NCBI GenBank assembly: GCA_903871875.1
Contig: CAIQIR010000107.1
Span: forward strand, 1-64,000
DNA from: an uncultured Schlesneria sp.
GTDB lineage: Bacteria; Planctomycetota; Planctomycetia; Planctomycetales; Planctomycetaceae
DNA length: 64,000 nucleotides
Direction of reading: 5' to 3'
Within the stretch, counting starts at the first letter, position 1, and every line of letters begins with the position of its first letter. The translations under genes were made by a program, and so were the position numbers. This document shows positions 56,301 through 64,000 of the stretch, piece after piece. The notes under the pieces were generated by a model. The model ran no database searches and was not told where the DNA came from. It saw only the letters and a list, made by a program, of their open reading frames with translations.

Positions 56301-57578
56301 CCTAACTCAAAGCCCACGAAATCCAAGAACGAAAAAGTCAAACGAGACCCGAACGAGAAGCCGGAAACTCGTCCTCAGCAAGATCCGACTGATTCATCGA
56401 ACGAACAAAACGACGGTGCATCGAAATCACCTTCCGGAAAGAATTCACCGGACGACAGTCAACCGTCCAAGTCGGGTGATAAGTCAGCAAAAACGCCAGG
56501 AGAAAAAGCGGACGGTTCGCAGTCTGACCAAAACGAACCCGCGAAAGACAAACCCGAAGGCCAGAAACAGGGATCCGCAGACGACAAGCAGAAACCGGGA
56601 TCAGAAAAAAGTTCGAACGATCCACAAGGTAGACCGTCCGACATTCAGAAGTCTCAAACGAAAGACGGGAAGCCGAGTACGGACGGACAAAACGAGGACA
56701 AAAAGAAGCCGGATTCGGCCAAAGATTCCCAACCTGGCGATCAAGACGAGAAACCCCAGTCTGAAGAGTCGGAGCAGGGGAAAAAATCCGCGGAGCCAAA
56801 CAAACCTGAGACCACTCCCACCAAAGGTGATCAAGCCGGCGGTGATAAGAATAAACCAGGTAACGACTCCTCTAAAGGAAAGAAATCCGATCAACGCGGA
56901 AAGAAGCCAGATTCAGGTAAGTCTGACTCAGGCAAATCCGAGTCGGGTAAATCTGATTCAGGTAAATCCGAAAAGAGCCAATCCGGCCAAGGCGACTCGG
57001 ACAAGGGTGACGGTAAAGAGGGAAGCCAGGGAGAGGGAAAGAAGCCGGGTGGAAAGTCGTCGAAAACAGGTTCTCAAAATAACCCCGCCGGAACCGGCAG
57101 CACGAGTGGTGATAGCGACGGAGAAACTGGCAATTCGGGTGATGCATCAGAGACGCTCAAGGGGGATGATCCAAATCTTGAATATAACCGTCAGGCGACC
57201 GAGTTGATTTTGCAGAAGTTGAAAAAGGATCTGGACCGCGGTGACGTCGATCCAGAACTTCTTGAACAACTCGGCTGGACCCAGACTGAAATGAAACAGT
57301 TTGCCGATCGGCTTTCTAAATCACTACGCGAATCCAAGCATCCTGAGGACTCGACAGAATCTAAGGCCCGCCAGCAGCAGTTTCAGGAAATGCTGAAGAA
57401 CCTGGACCTGCAAAGTGCGGGAACTCAACGAGCGGGCGAGAAGGAACCCAAACGGGACCTCAATCAAGTGGAGTCCAAGCGAACGCCGCCCCCACCGGCG
57501 TATCGATCAGCCTTCGAAAAATACACGCGCGACCTCAATCGCCAGAAACCGGCTGCAGGCAATAAATCTGCCAAATGA
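53322..57578 (+). CDS. Giant membrane protein with about 750-residue low-complexity region (DUF4175-like)
   Basis: 1418 residues. Three membrane helices (about 34-56, 67-85 and 160-180), then a beta-rich exported part (about 200-530) with KPGDLTVPAHQPSVEVQVDLAG and Ig-like strands, which resembles the planctomycete proteins related to DUF4175. Residues about 540-1285 are low complexity, made almost only of Lys, Ser, Asp, Glu, Gln, Pro, Gly and Asn, with short repeats such as SGKSD; probably disordered. Residues about 1285-1418 return to a helical composition (LILQKLKKDLDRGDVDPELLEQLGW ...). Its low-complexity DNA makes other frames look open; those are shadows. Function unknown; perhaps an envelope spacer. 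No homologous operon partners adjacent. Confidence 0.85.
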   Translation: MTSATNPGNYVDFDEYVGLKLEKTRSTIRTTDLLTAAAGVAALFLGYLLIFVVLDQWAVRGGFGVFWRWILLSGLLISNIAWLVWKMGIPAFRTVNGLFAAQEIEKAQPELKSNLLNLVDLKAAGRPVNPVIMKALERQAAIRLQQVDVSQAIDHRPLVRTAYVLLAIIVVFCFYAMLSPKKISNSIWRGLLPAAEVPLATITEILDVKPGDLTVPAHQPSVEVQVDLAGEIPAKVLLIYSTTDGQRDQTIELHSEQEGQPRFRGQLIGESGQGLVQELTYFIQAGDASSRPYKIHVEQPPSADIESVHIEFPGYMKLPPVEQAHNGAVDAWEGAKVLINAKANMPIRSAMIQFMDDPQVGPTGEEVLMSVTGSGRQLQATWTLTLRADGTFPKYYRIHCRTEDGRVTTGHVINPLTIRPDLPPEVVLLHPDRDIDAPANATIPLLIQTRDPDFEMGYVYLNIEKSGQKILRDQLSEGRQSKLVLKHELALARLNPAVGDTIELWIEAYDNKQPRPNSKNTPKIKIRIVPPVSPKEAEQQLADQKERRDQKVAEADPDTNSDQPDAAPSKDEGPQDHGKPNDARPPEPNPPEQPPQQNPQDNKAQEGQQGQQGQNKQAGSGKKSQSGEAQQGAGQPKETKDGGSGKAKEDNDSSKGPSSQNGKSRKPLNNDGSQDDEVIRQISERLNKDKSSNPQQPNNQSQSDEPETKPAADQKTDGKKAEQPSSEGGSQTEKDKNGQDPNSKSSKKSESKDKSEGQDSHPNESGENRPKDSQRQDDAGSEPNPSAEKADKPNDKGLKAGDSKTEPTSSEDQSKNGSQDSTDSKGADKQAGKPEQKPEPNKQGGQVDKSNDQGDKSDASKTKSDPKEAPPKNAAQETTPQDLSKEEKSNGKKGEKPEAKSDQQEQNQSGSKSDSEDAKMPETNDDEKNSKGNRGSKSKPNPQSPDDAAKSKEGSSDQASQDKGVKEQVPDSPDSKKGKPDGTEQGTAKPDRDPNSKPTKSKNEKVKRDPNEKPETRPQQDPTDSSNEQNDGASKSPSGKNSPDDSQPSKSGDKSAKTPGEKADGSQSDQNEPAKDKPEGQKQGSADDKQKPGSEKSSNDPQGRPSDIQKSQTKDGKPSTDGQNEDKKKPDSAKDSQPGDQDEKPQSEESEQGKKSAEPNKPETTPTKGDQAGGDKNKPGNDSSKGKKSDQRGKKPDSGKSDSGKSESGKSDSGKSEKSQSGQGDSDKGDGKEGSQGEGKKPGGKSSKTGSQNNPAGTGSTSGDSDGETGNSGDASETLKGDDPNLEYNRQATELILQKLKKDLDRGDVDPELLEQLGWTQTEMKQFADRLSKSLRESKHPEDSTESKARQQQFQEMLKNLDLQSAGTQRAGEKEPKRDLNQVESKRTPPPPAYRSAFEKYTRDLNRQKPAAGNKSAK
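56910..56969 (+). repeat. 15-base tandem repeat inside the low-complexity region
   Basis: Four units of 15 bases (56910-56924, 56925-56939, 56940-56954, 56955-56969), each coding Asp/Glu-Ser-Gly-Lys-Ser. The units differ mainly at third codon positions, which suggests age or selection on the protein rather than recent slippage. Confidence 0.85.
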
Positions 57579-57612
57579 ACTGACTTTCGGGTTTTATCAC
57601 CCTGAATGTCGG

Positions 57613-57699
57613 ATGACGTTTGCCGAAAAACTCGCTGCACTGCGAAAACGTCAAACAAGAGGCCATGGCACCACGTTGGGTTGTCGATTTTGCGATTGA
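57613..57699 (+). pseudogene. Possible 28-codon remnant with an XRE-like N-terminus
   Basis: Reads MTFAEKLAALRKRQT, the usual opening of many XRE-type helix-turn-helix regulators, then loses resemblance and stops at 57699. No ribosome-binding site seen. It may be chance or the decayed start of a regulator gene. It sits between the giant membrane gene and the dehydratase. Confidence 0.25.
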
Positions 57700-57770
57700 T
57701 CGCGAAGATCAACATTCGTGCTCCGCCGAGCAAAGAGGAATCTGATCGCGACAATTTCAAGGACAACGAG

Positions 57771-58778
57771 ATGACGGTTCGAATCGCCACAATCGATGAT
57801 GTTAGAACGGCCGAATCAGTGATTCGACAACATCTCTCGCCAGTTCCATTGATTCGTTCTTATCGGCTGGAACGGGAACTGGGTTTGCCACGCGGTCGGC
57901 GTATCTGGCTGAAAGACTATGGCTGGACTCCGGTGGGTTCGTTCAAACTGCTGGGGGCACTCAATTGGATGGCACAAAACCTGGAACGCATCGGTGATCG
58001 ACCGGTCGTGGCTCAATCGTCTGGAAACTTCGCATCCGCCATTTCCTTCGCCGGAATGGCCTATCAGAAGCGGGTGTTCGTCGTCATGCCCGAGTCAGCC
58101 CCGAAAATCAAATTTCAGCTGACGCGAACATTTGGCGCCGAAATCCTGACGTACGATATTTCACGCGATCATGAAACGGGCGATCGCGAACGAATGACCC
58201 GCGAATTGACCGAACAACAAGGAGGCATCCAAGCGTCTCCCTATGACGACGTACACGTGATTGCTGGTAACGGTGTCGGAGGTCTCGAGACCGTCGCCGA
58301 ACTGCGGCGTGAAGGACGCGAAATTTCGCAGTTCTTTTGTGCAGTCAGCGGAGGTGGTCTGATGGCCGGCCAAGCCCTGGCGGTCGCCGACGGATTTCCT
58401 CGGGCCAAGATCATCGGAATCGAACCCGAAGGTGCCAATGATTTCTGTCAATCATTAGCGACCGGACAACGAACCCGCCTGGAACGCCCAACCAGTATCT
58501 GTGACGGGCTGCTTTCGTATGATGTGGGTGAGCACAACTGGCCCATCTTGAAAAAGCATCTGTCACAAGCCATTTCCATCTCGGACAGCGAGACTCGGCA
58601 AGCGATGAAATGGCTTTACGAACAGCACGGATTGCGTACTGAACCTTCGGGAGCCATTGCCACCGCGGCCTTGATGAGTGGCCGGGTTTCCCTGGAGGGA
58701 ACCGGTGATATCGTCGCTGTGGTGAGCGGTCGCAATGTCGATGAGCCTCGCTTCCAAGAATGGATTTCGCTGGTTTAG
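57771..58778 (+). CDS. PLP-dependent threonine/serine dehydratase-like enzyme
   Basis: 335 residues from ATG 57771, with AAGGA 7 bases upstream; a longer frame starts at 57606 but its extra part is unlike the family. Fold-type II PLP enzyme that removes water and ammonia from threonine or serine. The PLP lysine is Lys59 in PVGSFKL, followed by VAQSSGNFASAI (substrate loop), a glycine loop CAVSGGGLMAGQAL, and the AIATAALMSG end. There is no regulatory ACT domain, so it is not the long biosynthetic IlvA form; a catabolic TdcB- or EutB-type role is possible. Confidence 0.85.
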   Translation: MTVRIATIDDVRTAESVIRQHLSPVPLIRSYRLERELGLPRGRRIWLKDYGWTPVGSFKLLGALNWMAQNLERIGDRPVVAQSSGNFASAISFAGMAYQKRVFVVMPESAPKIKFQLTRTFGAEILTYDISRDHETGDRERMTRELTEQQGGIQASPYDDVHVIAGNGVGGLETVAELRREGREISQFFCAVSGGGLMAGQALAVADGFPRAKIIGIEPEGANDFCQSLATGQRTRLERPTSICDGLLSYDVGEHNWPILKKHLSQAISISDSETRQAMKWLYEQHGLRTEPSGAIATAALMSGRVSLEGTGDIVAVVSGRNVDEPRFQEWISLV

Positions 58779-59130
58779 CCCTCGAAAACGTTAAGTCAGT
58801 GAAAATAGGAAACCCAGAGAAAGTACTGACGAGCTAGCCGGCGAGACCTCCGATTAGGGCATTTCTCCCAAATCCATAAATCTGGAGGTTTGTGCCGATT
58901 CTGCGAAAGATTCTGATTACAACGACCGATTCTATCATACGTGCGACGATTCGTTGAGCGGTGTTCCTTCATGGAATCGCCAAATCGAAGAACGCCGTAC
59001 GGCCGATCGTTTCAGGATGTGTCAGATAAAGCGGTCCGAGTTTTCATCAGACCATGTTCTTCGACACAACGGGAATGGGTAGAAACCCTACGATCGCCTC
59101 GTGGGATCATTGTCGTGCAAGGATGTTGTT
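58779..59130. other. Intergenic region, 352 bases
   Basis: Between the dehydratase and the small lipoprotein gene. Holds the lipoprotein promoter by position. TATCAT at 58933-58938 is a possible -10 without a good -35. No RNA or protein gene supported. Confidence 0.35.
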
Positions 59131-59379
59131 ATGAACGCGAAATCCGGTTGGCACAGATTGCTGGTTGCTGGCTTGCTGATGACAGTGACTTCGACCGGTT
59201 GTTTCCAGACAACTATTAGCGGTCAAACGTTGCCATCGGCCTACTACCTTGATGACGATGTGCAGTATTTCCCCAAGGGACCTGAGCAAAAACTGTCCAA
59301 TCAGATTCGTGCTTTGGAACGCTATAAAGCGCAGCGTCAGGCAGATGCGGAAGGCTTGAATGATAACAGCGGCAATTAA
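59131..59379 (+). CDS. Small planctomycete lipoprotein
   Basis: 82 residues from ATG 59131; AAGGATG lies six bases upstream. Signal peptide LLVAGLLMTVTSTGC with a lipobox Cys24. The mature part opens with ISGQTLPSAYYLDDDVQYFPKGPE, as in a small lipoprotein family I recognise from other planctomycetes but cannot name, and ends in a charged helix. Function unknown. A terminator follows. Confidence 0.8.
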   Translation: MNAKSGWHRLLVAGLLMTVTSTGCFQTTISGQTLPSAYYLDDDVQYFPKGPEQKLSNQIRALERYKAQRQADAEGLNDNSGN

Positions 59380-59444
59380 TTGCGAACGGCCCTGATCCGG
59401 TTCTCAGTCGCAGCGAGGAAAGCCAAAATCCAGATTTAATCCAG

Positions 59445-59475
59445 ACCGCCGAGTCGTTTTAATTCGGCGGTTCTT
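59445..59475 (+). terminator. Rho-independent terminator after the small lipoprotein
   Basis: ACCGCCGA (59445-59452) / TCGGCGGT (59464-59471) with an AT-rich loop, then TTCTT. Confidence 0.75.
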
Positions 59476-59644
59476 CAAGAGTAACTCGTACGTCGATGGC
59501 CGTCGGGGCCTTCGACGTCGGGGGGGACGAGCCCTTCGCGGCCGGCGTATTCAGGCATGGTTAATCCGCCTTAATACGCTGGCTTGCGGAGGGTTTTTTG
59601 TTGCGACAGCACAATCCCTACTCATACCGATCAGGTCGCTACGG

Positions 59645-61030
59645 TCAGGTGAAAAGTTCCATAATCGGCTTAGTGCCGAAATCGGCCAGAGGAAACGGCC
59701 GCCCTGCCGGTCCGGGAAGATGCTCTTCCACATTAAGACCCAGGCTGTGGAAGATCGTGGCCACCACGTCGGGCGGAGTGACAGGTCGTTCCGCCGGATA
59801 CCCACCCACCGGATCGCTACGCCCAATGACTCGACCACCTTTCACGCCACCGCCCGCAAAATAGACCGTCCAGCATTGAGGCCAGTGATCGCGACCACCC
59901 GCGGGATTGACGCGCGGTGTCCTCCCAAATTCTGCGAGATTGCAGACCAGCGTTTTCCCCAGCAGACCTCGCTGCACAAGATCTTCGATCAAGGCGCTAT
60001 ACCCTTGGTCGTACATCGGCGCCACAATATTCTTCATCCCCTCAATGGATGTAAACGGCAACGTCCCATGAATGTCCCAGGTGATTTCATTGAACACCGT
60101 CAGGAAGGTATTGATGGTGACAAATCGAACGCCCGCCTCAACCAATCGCCGCGCCAGTAAACAACACTGCCCGAATCGGTTCATTCCATAACGATCACGG
60201 ACAGACTGGGGCTCTTGTGACAAATCAAACGCCTGTCGTGCCTGTGGACTGGAGATGATTCGAAACGCCGATTGAAAACTACTGTCCAGTAGTTGCGCGT
60301 TCTCACTCTTTTCAAAACCCGAAACGGTCTGGTCAACGACATCTCGTAATTTGCGACGACGATCCAGCCGTGCTTCGCCGATCTGTTTGGGAGGCAATAG
60401 GTCCGGCACGACAAAATCAGGCTTCGAAGGATCGGCGTTCAAAGTGAACGGGTCGTGTGCCTTGCCAAGAAAACCACCGGCCTGACCATTCGGAAGATTT
60501 CCTCCGCCAGACCCCATCAGTTCGGGCAACACCACAAACGGCGGCAGATCTGTCCTACGCCCCAAAAGATAGGCCGTCACACTGCCTACATGCGGCGAGT
60601 TGACGCCCCCCGTAAAGAAACGCCCGGTCTGCATCATTTGCCATCCGGCATCATGAACGGCGGGCGCACTGTGGTTGCAGCTTCTCACGAACGAAATATG
60701 GTCGGCCAGTGCGGCATGTTTTGGGAAGATCTCACTAATTTGAATTTCGGGAGACTTCGTCGCGATCGCTTGGAACGGCCCCCGAATTTCGCGTGGCGCG
60801 TCCGGCTTCGGATCGAATGTGTCGAGTTGGCTGGGAGCCCCCAGATTGAAGATCATGATGCAAGATCGCTCATCAGCCGCTGGCCGATGGGCATCTCCCG
60901 ACGCCGCCTGCAGGGCGGCGAGATCGGCCATCGAAAGTCCGATTGCCCCTAACGTTCCCGCTTGCAAGAAATCTCGGCGAGAAAAGCCGTCGCACGTATG
61001 AGCCGATCCTGGGCCGACAAGGTTCAACAT
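59645..61030 (-). CDS. DUF1501-family exported protein (sulfatase-like fold)
   Basis: 461 residues from ATG 61030, which has AAGGAG eight bases upstream; a frame starting at 61111 is less likely. Twin-arginine signal SRRDFLQAG then a hydrophobic stretch. DUF1501 segments: IMIFNLGAPSQLDTFDPK, RSCNHSAPAVHDAGWQMM, GHEH-type segments and EFGRTPRVN, followed by RDHWP. The family is related to the alkaline phosphatase/sulfatase fold but lacks a confirmed activity; in planctomycetes it is usually paired with a DUF1553/DUF1549 gene, which is not adjacent here. Confidence 0.93.
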   Translation of the reverse strand: MLNLVGPGSAHTCDGFSRRDFLQAGTLGAIGLSMADLAALQAASGDAHRPAADERSCIMIFNLGAPSQLDTFDPKPDAPREIRGPFQAIATKSPEIQISEIFPKHAALADHISFVRSCNHSAPAVHDAGWQMMQTGRFFTGGVNSPHVGSVTAYLLGRRTDLPPFVVLPELMGSGGGNLPNGQAGGFLGKAHDPFTLNADPSKPDFVVPDLLPPKQIGEARLDRRRKLRDVVDQTVSGFEKSENAQLLDSSFQSAFRIISSPQARQAFDLSQEPQSVRDRYGMNRFGQCCLLARRLVEAGVRFVTINTFLTVFNEITWDIHGTLPFTSIEGMKNIVAPMYDQGYSALIEDLVQRGLLGKTLVCNLAEFGRTPRVNPAGGRDHWPQCWTVYFAGGGVKGGRVIGRSDPVGGYPAERPVTPPDVVATIFHSLGLNVEEHLPGPAGRPFPLADFGTKPIMELFT

Positions 61031-61160
61031 TGGGGAATACTCCTTCACGTGAAAATTCACGAGGAATGGAATGGGCGCCCGTTTCGATATCCCGATCCAA
61101 GGGGGGGCCATGACTATATCACGCGAGCCCCCCGGCGCGATCTCTGCCGACCGTGGACGT

Positions 61161-61193
61161 AAAAAAACCGGCGAAGCACTCGCTTCACCGGTT
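61161..61193 (-). terminator. Strong terminator downstream of csrA
   Basis: On the minus strand AACCGG-x-GAAGC pairs with GCTTC-x-CCGGTT (one C/A mismatch), followed by a run of seven T (61167-61161). It lies 33 bases after the csrA stop. Confidence 0.88.
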
Positions 61194-61226
61194 CGATTGT
61201 TTTTTCAATTCGAGCGATCAGATTCC

Positions 61227-61430
61227 TCAGAGGGAATCGACGTCACGATGGCCATTGACCTGATCATCAACGTGTCCGGCGGTTTCGCACAGTTCTTCGC
61301 GAACGATGTTCATATCGCGAGGAGCCTCGATACCAATTCGCACGGTATTGGGACCGATACGAACGATCGTGACCGTCACGTTATCACCAATCAGGATCTT
61401 CTCGCCTGGCTTTCGAGAGAGCACCAACAT
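61227..61430 (-). CDS. csrA: Carbon storage regulator CsrA
   Basis: 67 residues. Dimeric RNA-binding translational regulator. The protein opens MLVLSRKPGEKILIG and contains VRIGIEAPRDMNIVREEL, with the RNA-contact Arg in the C-terminal helix; the last 17 residues are a polar tail. AAAGGGG lies upstream of the ATG. CsrA binds GGA in mRNA leaders; its targets here are not visible. Confidence 0.95.
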   Translation of the reverse strand: MLVLSRKPGEKILIGDNVTVTIVRIGPNTVRIGIEAPRDMNIVREELCETAGHVDDQVNGHRDVDSL

Positions 61431-61911
61431 ACCGCCACCCCTTTCCTGGTCCTAAAAAATCATCCCTGTTTTTTGCTGAGCGGTCTCAACGTCTCGCCTC
61501 CACAACATCTATCCATGCGGCCATTAGCCATCAGTGTCGTCAACTGGAGTACGATGTCATAAGGATAACAGGTGGCCGCCGAGAAAATCTAGTCCAATCC
61601 AAGAATTCGAGAGAATCCACAAATCCCGCTCGCCTCGCAAAAACCGACCATAAATCCCGCCAAGCAAGGCACATTCGCCCCAAAAAACCGCAACGCCGGG
61701 CAAAAACAAACCCAAGGCACCGCCAAGAGACCCCGCCCACCCCGCAGACCACCTGCCAGCGAGAGCCCGCCACCACAGCCATGCACAATAATCAGGCACA
61801 ACCACAGTGCCTTCATTCTAAGCAGGCGTTGCACGCTTGCTTTTCGCAAAGTCCAGCCGGATGCTAGCGGCCGTGTTGGGATTAGACGGGTGATTCAATT
61901 GGGGGTGGCCG
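61431..61911. other. Skewed, T-depleted intergenic region, 481 bases
   Basis: Between csrA (minus) and the Gfo/Idh/MocA gene (plus). From about 61600 to 61815 the plus strand is almost free of T (under ten in over 150 bases) and rich in A and C. All three minus frames are open for 80 codons or so, which follows from that composition and not from coding. Two near-copies of 13 bases (ccacaaatcccgc-type) start at 61617 and 61648. No clear gene is supported. Confidence 0.5.
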
Positions 61912-62991
61912 ATGGTCAGGATCGGAATCGTCGGAATCGGATTCATGGGGTGGGCGCATTTCTCTGGCGCCACGAAAATCACGGAAGCAGGCCGCATCAC
62001 CGGTTCCAAGCTGAAGGGCGGAGCTGTCACAACGATCTGCGCTCGTAGCCCGGAAAAGTTGATCGGAGACTGGACCTCTATCCAAGGCAACTTCGGTCCC
62101 CGGGGGGCCAAGCTCGACCTGACAAAGATCGTGGCGTTTGACAATTATCACGAGATGTTTGCCTCACCAGACATCGACCTTGTCGATATCTGTCTTCCCA
62201 ACGATCAGCACGAGCAGGTCGCAATCGCGGCGTTGAACGCCGGAAAACATGTCCTGGTCGAAAAACCGATCGCGCTCGACCCCAAGTCGGCAGATCGCAT
62301 GGTGGCCGTGGCCCGCAAAACCGGTCGCCAACTGATGGTTGCCCAGGTCCTACCGTTCTTTCCTGAATTCAAGTTCGCCGCCGAGACGATTGCATCTGGA
62401 AAATACGGCAAGCTACTCGCCGCCAACTTCCGTCGAGTGATTTCGACACCGAAGTGGTCCAGCGACATGTCCGATTTTCGGAAATTGGGCGGCTGGGGAA
62501 TCGACTTGCACATTCATGACAACCATTTTATCAGCTTGATCTGTGGCGTGCCGCAGCAAGTCTTTTCGCGCGGGATCCTGCAAGACGGATTGGTGAACCA
62601 CGTTCACACGCAATATATCTATGATAATCCCGCGTTGGCCATCACTTCAGTCAGCGGCGGAATCGCCGCGGATGGATTGGCCTTTTCCGCCGGATTCGAG
62701 ATTTATCTGGAACGCGCCACTCTCCTTTACAGTGCTGGCACCTTGCAAGGGCAATGGACTCAAGATCGACCGTTGACACTGGTGACCGGCGGTAAGGCGA
62801 CTCAACCTAAGCTAAAAGGGGGCACCGAATGGTGTTCGGCGTTTACCTCAGAACTCCAATCGGCGGTCGACGTCGTGAAAACGGGTGAAACCTCAAGGTT
62901 ACTTTCCGACGAATTGGCTCGAGATGCATTAAAAGTGTGTCATGCCGAAGCGAAAAGCATCGCCACCAACAAACCTGTGAAGATTGGATAA
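61912..62991 (+). CDS. Gfo/Idh/MocA-family oxidoreductase
   Basis: 359 residues. NAD(P)-dependent sugar or inositol dehydrogenase type. Rossmann motif GIVGIGFMG (about 5-13), then VDICLPNDQHEQVAIAAL and the family signature VEKPIAL with its catalytic Lys, and a C-terminal alpha/beta domain with GGWGIDLHIHDNHFI, where the Asp/His are probable catalytic residues. GGGGGTGG lies a few bases upstream of the ATG. Substrate unknown; such genes are frequent in planctomycete sugar pathways. Confidence 0.9.
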   Translation: MVRIGIVGIGFMGWAHFSGATKITEAGRITGSKLKGGAVTTICARSPEKLIGDWTSIQGNFGPRGAKLDLTKIVAFDNYHEMFASPDIDLVDICLPNDQHEQVAIAALNAGKHVLVEKPIALDPKSADRMVAVARKTGRQLMVAQVLPFFPEFKFAAETIASGKYGKLLAANFRRVISTPKWSSDMSDFRKLGGWGIDLHIHDNHFISLICGVPQQVFSRGILQDGLVNHVHTQYIYDNPALAITSVSGGIAADGLAFSAGFEIYLERATLLYSAGTLQGQWTQDRPLTLVTGGKATQPKLKGGTEWCSAFTSELQSAVDVVKTGETSRLLSDELARDALKVCHAEAKSIATNKPVKIG

Positions 62992-63168
62992 GCAACCGGG
63001 TTGATTCCGTAACATACTCGCCAGCCAGATTGAAACATTTGCAAACCGACAGTTCCGTTGTTCGAATGCCGCTTTGATCGACGCTTCAGGATGAGACGCG
63101 GAAACGAACGGACCAGCAAAAGCTTCAAAATCTGGCCGCGAGCAGCTCAATTGATCGGATGCCCCTTG

Positions 63169-64000
63169 ATGGTTGAAAACCTTCCCTTCCAATCACTTCA
63201 CCACGATGGCCTGACCATTGAAGGCTATTCGCGCGCTGCGGTGCAAAGCTATTGGCGGGTTCCCGAATTGAAACTGGGCTTCGACCTGGGCGGTAGTCCG
63301 TGGGATTTCATGAGTCTTCCCACGATCTTCATCACTCATGCCCATCTGGATCATATGGCCGCCCTTCCTGTCTACGTGGCACGTCGACGAATGATGAAAA
63401 TGGCTCCCCCCACCATCTATCTACCAGAGGAAAATGTGGAGTGGGCAGATCGTCTGTTGAAAGTCTGGCAACGCCTGGACCGGGGACGCATGATCTGCAA
63501 TTTGATCGGGGTCAAACCCGGACAGGAAATCGAACTTTCTCGCGATCATCTGGTGACGGTCTTCGCCACACAACATACGGTTCCGTCTGTTGGTTACCTG
63601 GTCTGGCAACGTCGTCGGAAGCTCAAGCTGGAATATCAGTCGTTAAGCGGAAATGAAATCCGCGACCTGCGTAAATCGGGAACGGAAGTGACTCACGAAG
63701 TACGAACGCCCCTGGTTTGTTATACGGGGGACACGGCCCCTCCAGGACTCGACAATTATCCGCCCCTGTATGACGCCAAAATCCTGATCACCGAATTGAC
63801 TTTTTTTCGTCCCGACCATCGCAAAGAAAAAATCTACAAGTTTGGTCACATGCATCTCGACGACATCATCGAGCGGGCTGACAAGTTCCATAACGAGCTG
63901 ATTATTGCCATGCATTTCAGTACTCGTTATGCCACGAACCAAATCGAACGCGCCGTGATGAAAAAAATTCCCGCCGTACTGAAAGACCGAATTAAGCTGT
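63169..64000 (+). CDS. Metallo-beta-lactamase-fold hydrolase (RNase Z-like), 3' end missing
   Basis: Open to the right edge, so the C-terminus is outside the window; about 277 residues are visible. Starts at ATG 63169 (TTG 63166 is adjacent). The zinc motif [10 protein letters not shown] gives the HxHxDH ligands, followed by a central [28 protein letters not shown] and a late GHMHLDDII, an order that resembles RNase Z / ElaC-type tRNA 3' processing enzymes or the related MBL hydrolases. The exact role cannot be settled without the end of the gene. Confidence 0.8.
   Translation, partial: MVENLPFQSLHHDGLTIEGYSRAAVQSYWRVPELKLGFDLGGSPWDFMSLPTIFITHAHLDHMAALPVYVARRRMMKMAPPTIYLPEENVEWADRLLKVWQRLDRGRMICNLIGVKPGQEIELSRDHLVTVFATQHTVPSVGYLVWQRRRKLKLEYQSLSGNEIRDLRKSGTEVTHEVRTPLVCYTGDTAPPGLDNYPPLYDAKILITELTFFRPDHRKEKIYKFGHMHLDDIIERADKFHNELIIAMHFSTRYATNQIERAVMKKIPAVLKDRIKL

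Noticed and set aside
56296-57207. Lys/Arg/Thr-rich open frame of about 300 codons in another frame of the giant gene
   Set aside because: Its composition follows from the AAG/GAC/TCC-rich low-complexity coding strand; it has no start signal and ends when the spacer ends.
58941-59219. Plus-strand frame overlapping the start of the small lipoprotein
   Set aside because: No ribosome-binding site and the lipoprotein frame has a clear lipobox and site.
61557-61849. Minus-strand open frames of about 80 codons upstream of csrA
   Set aside because: All three frames are open because the strand lacks A; Trp/Gly/Leu-rich translations are an effect of composition.
1-64000. rRNA, tRNA, CRISPR arrays, insertion sequences, prophage or integrase
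   Set aside because: I looked for their usual signatures and found none; short tRNA-like fragments (GTTCGA-type) fall inside protein genes.

Overview
The window is about 57% GC by eye and reads as chromosomal DNA of a planctomycete (Planctomycetales; genus not resolvable from sequence alone). Evidence for the phylum is the set of lineage-typical paralogue families: a Pirellula/Verrucomicrobium-type heme-binding dehydrogenase with HEAT-like repeats (1-2364), a cytochrome-DUF1549-LamG-DUF1553 protein (13579-16662), a DUF1501 Tat-exported protein (59645-61030), PQQ-propeller and DUF11 repeat proteins, and several planctomycete-only membrane proteins and lipoproteins. Housekeeping genes (mutS, rho, ribH-nusB, secA-waaA, bioB, map, fabI, csrA, mqnE) are scattered between them. 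I saw no rRNA, tRNA, CRISPR array, transposase, integrase or prophage gene.

Layout. 1-4005: two secreted or periplasmic redox-type proteins. 4069-8395: a five-gene catabolic operon (HpaI-type aldolase, SDR, zinc deacylase, class IV aminotransferase, second SDR), the first two junctions being 4-base ATGA overlaps. 8466-11542 (minus): fabI, an exported alpha/beta hydrolase and an OmpH/Skp-like protein with a lipobox. 11896-13556: two adjacent membrane proteins with PilZ-like segments. 13579-16662: the large cytochrome/DUF1553 protein. 16975-22778: mutS, rho, ribH, nusB. 23035-26513: a small winged-helix protein, a copper-type P-ATPase with unusual N-terminal metal domains, and dgkA. 26731-33559: mqnE, a DUF11 repeat protein and a TPR protein. 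33613-38604 (minus): secA then waaA. 38605-40145 is sparse and holds one doubtful small gene. 40146-42382: bioB, map and a small membrane protein converging on map with overlapping stop codons. 42395-46456 (minus): membrane protein, lipoprotein, trmL and hpnH. 46823-52890: gamma-glutamyltransferase, WD40-like protein, methyltransferase, CbiX-like protein and an NtrC-like regulator. 53322-57578: a giant membrane protein with about 750 residues of low-complexity sequence. 57771 to the end: PLP dehydratase, small lipoprotein, DUF1501 protein, csrA, a Gfo/Idh/MocA oxidoreductase and a truncated metallo-beta-lactamase-fold gene.

The points most worth a second look are (i) the SecA protein, whose C-terminal half carries five tandem copies of a unit resembling the single helical-wing segment of ordinary SecA; (ii) the 4069-8395 operon, whose enzyme set suggests an uncharacterised route for an N-acyl amino acid or similar compound; (iii) an NtrC-like regulator with no recognisable GAFTGA loop; (iv) a lipoprotein form of Skp; and (v) a T-depleted, strand-skewed stretch upstream of csrA. 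All functional calls are by motif recognition; no database search was possible.
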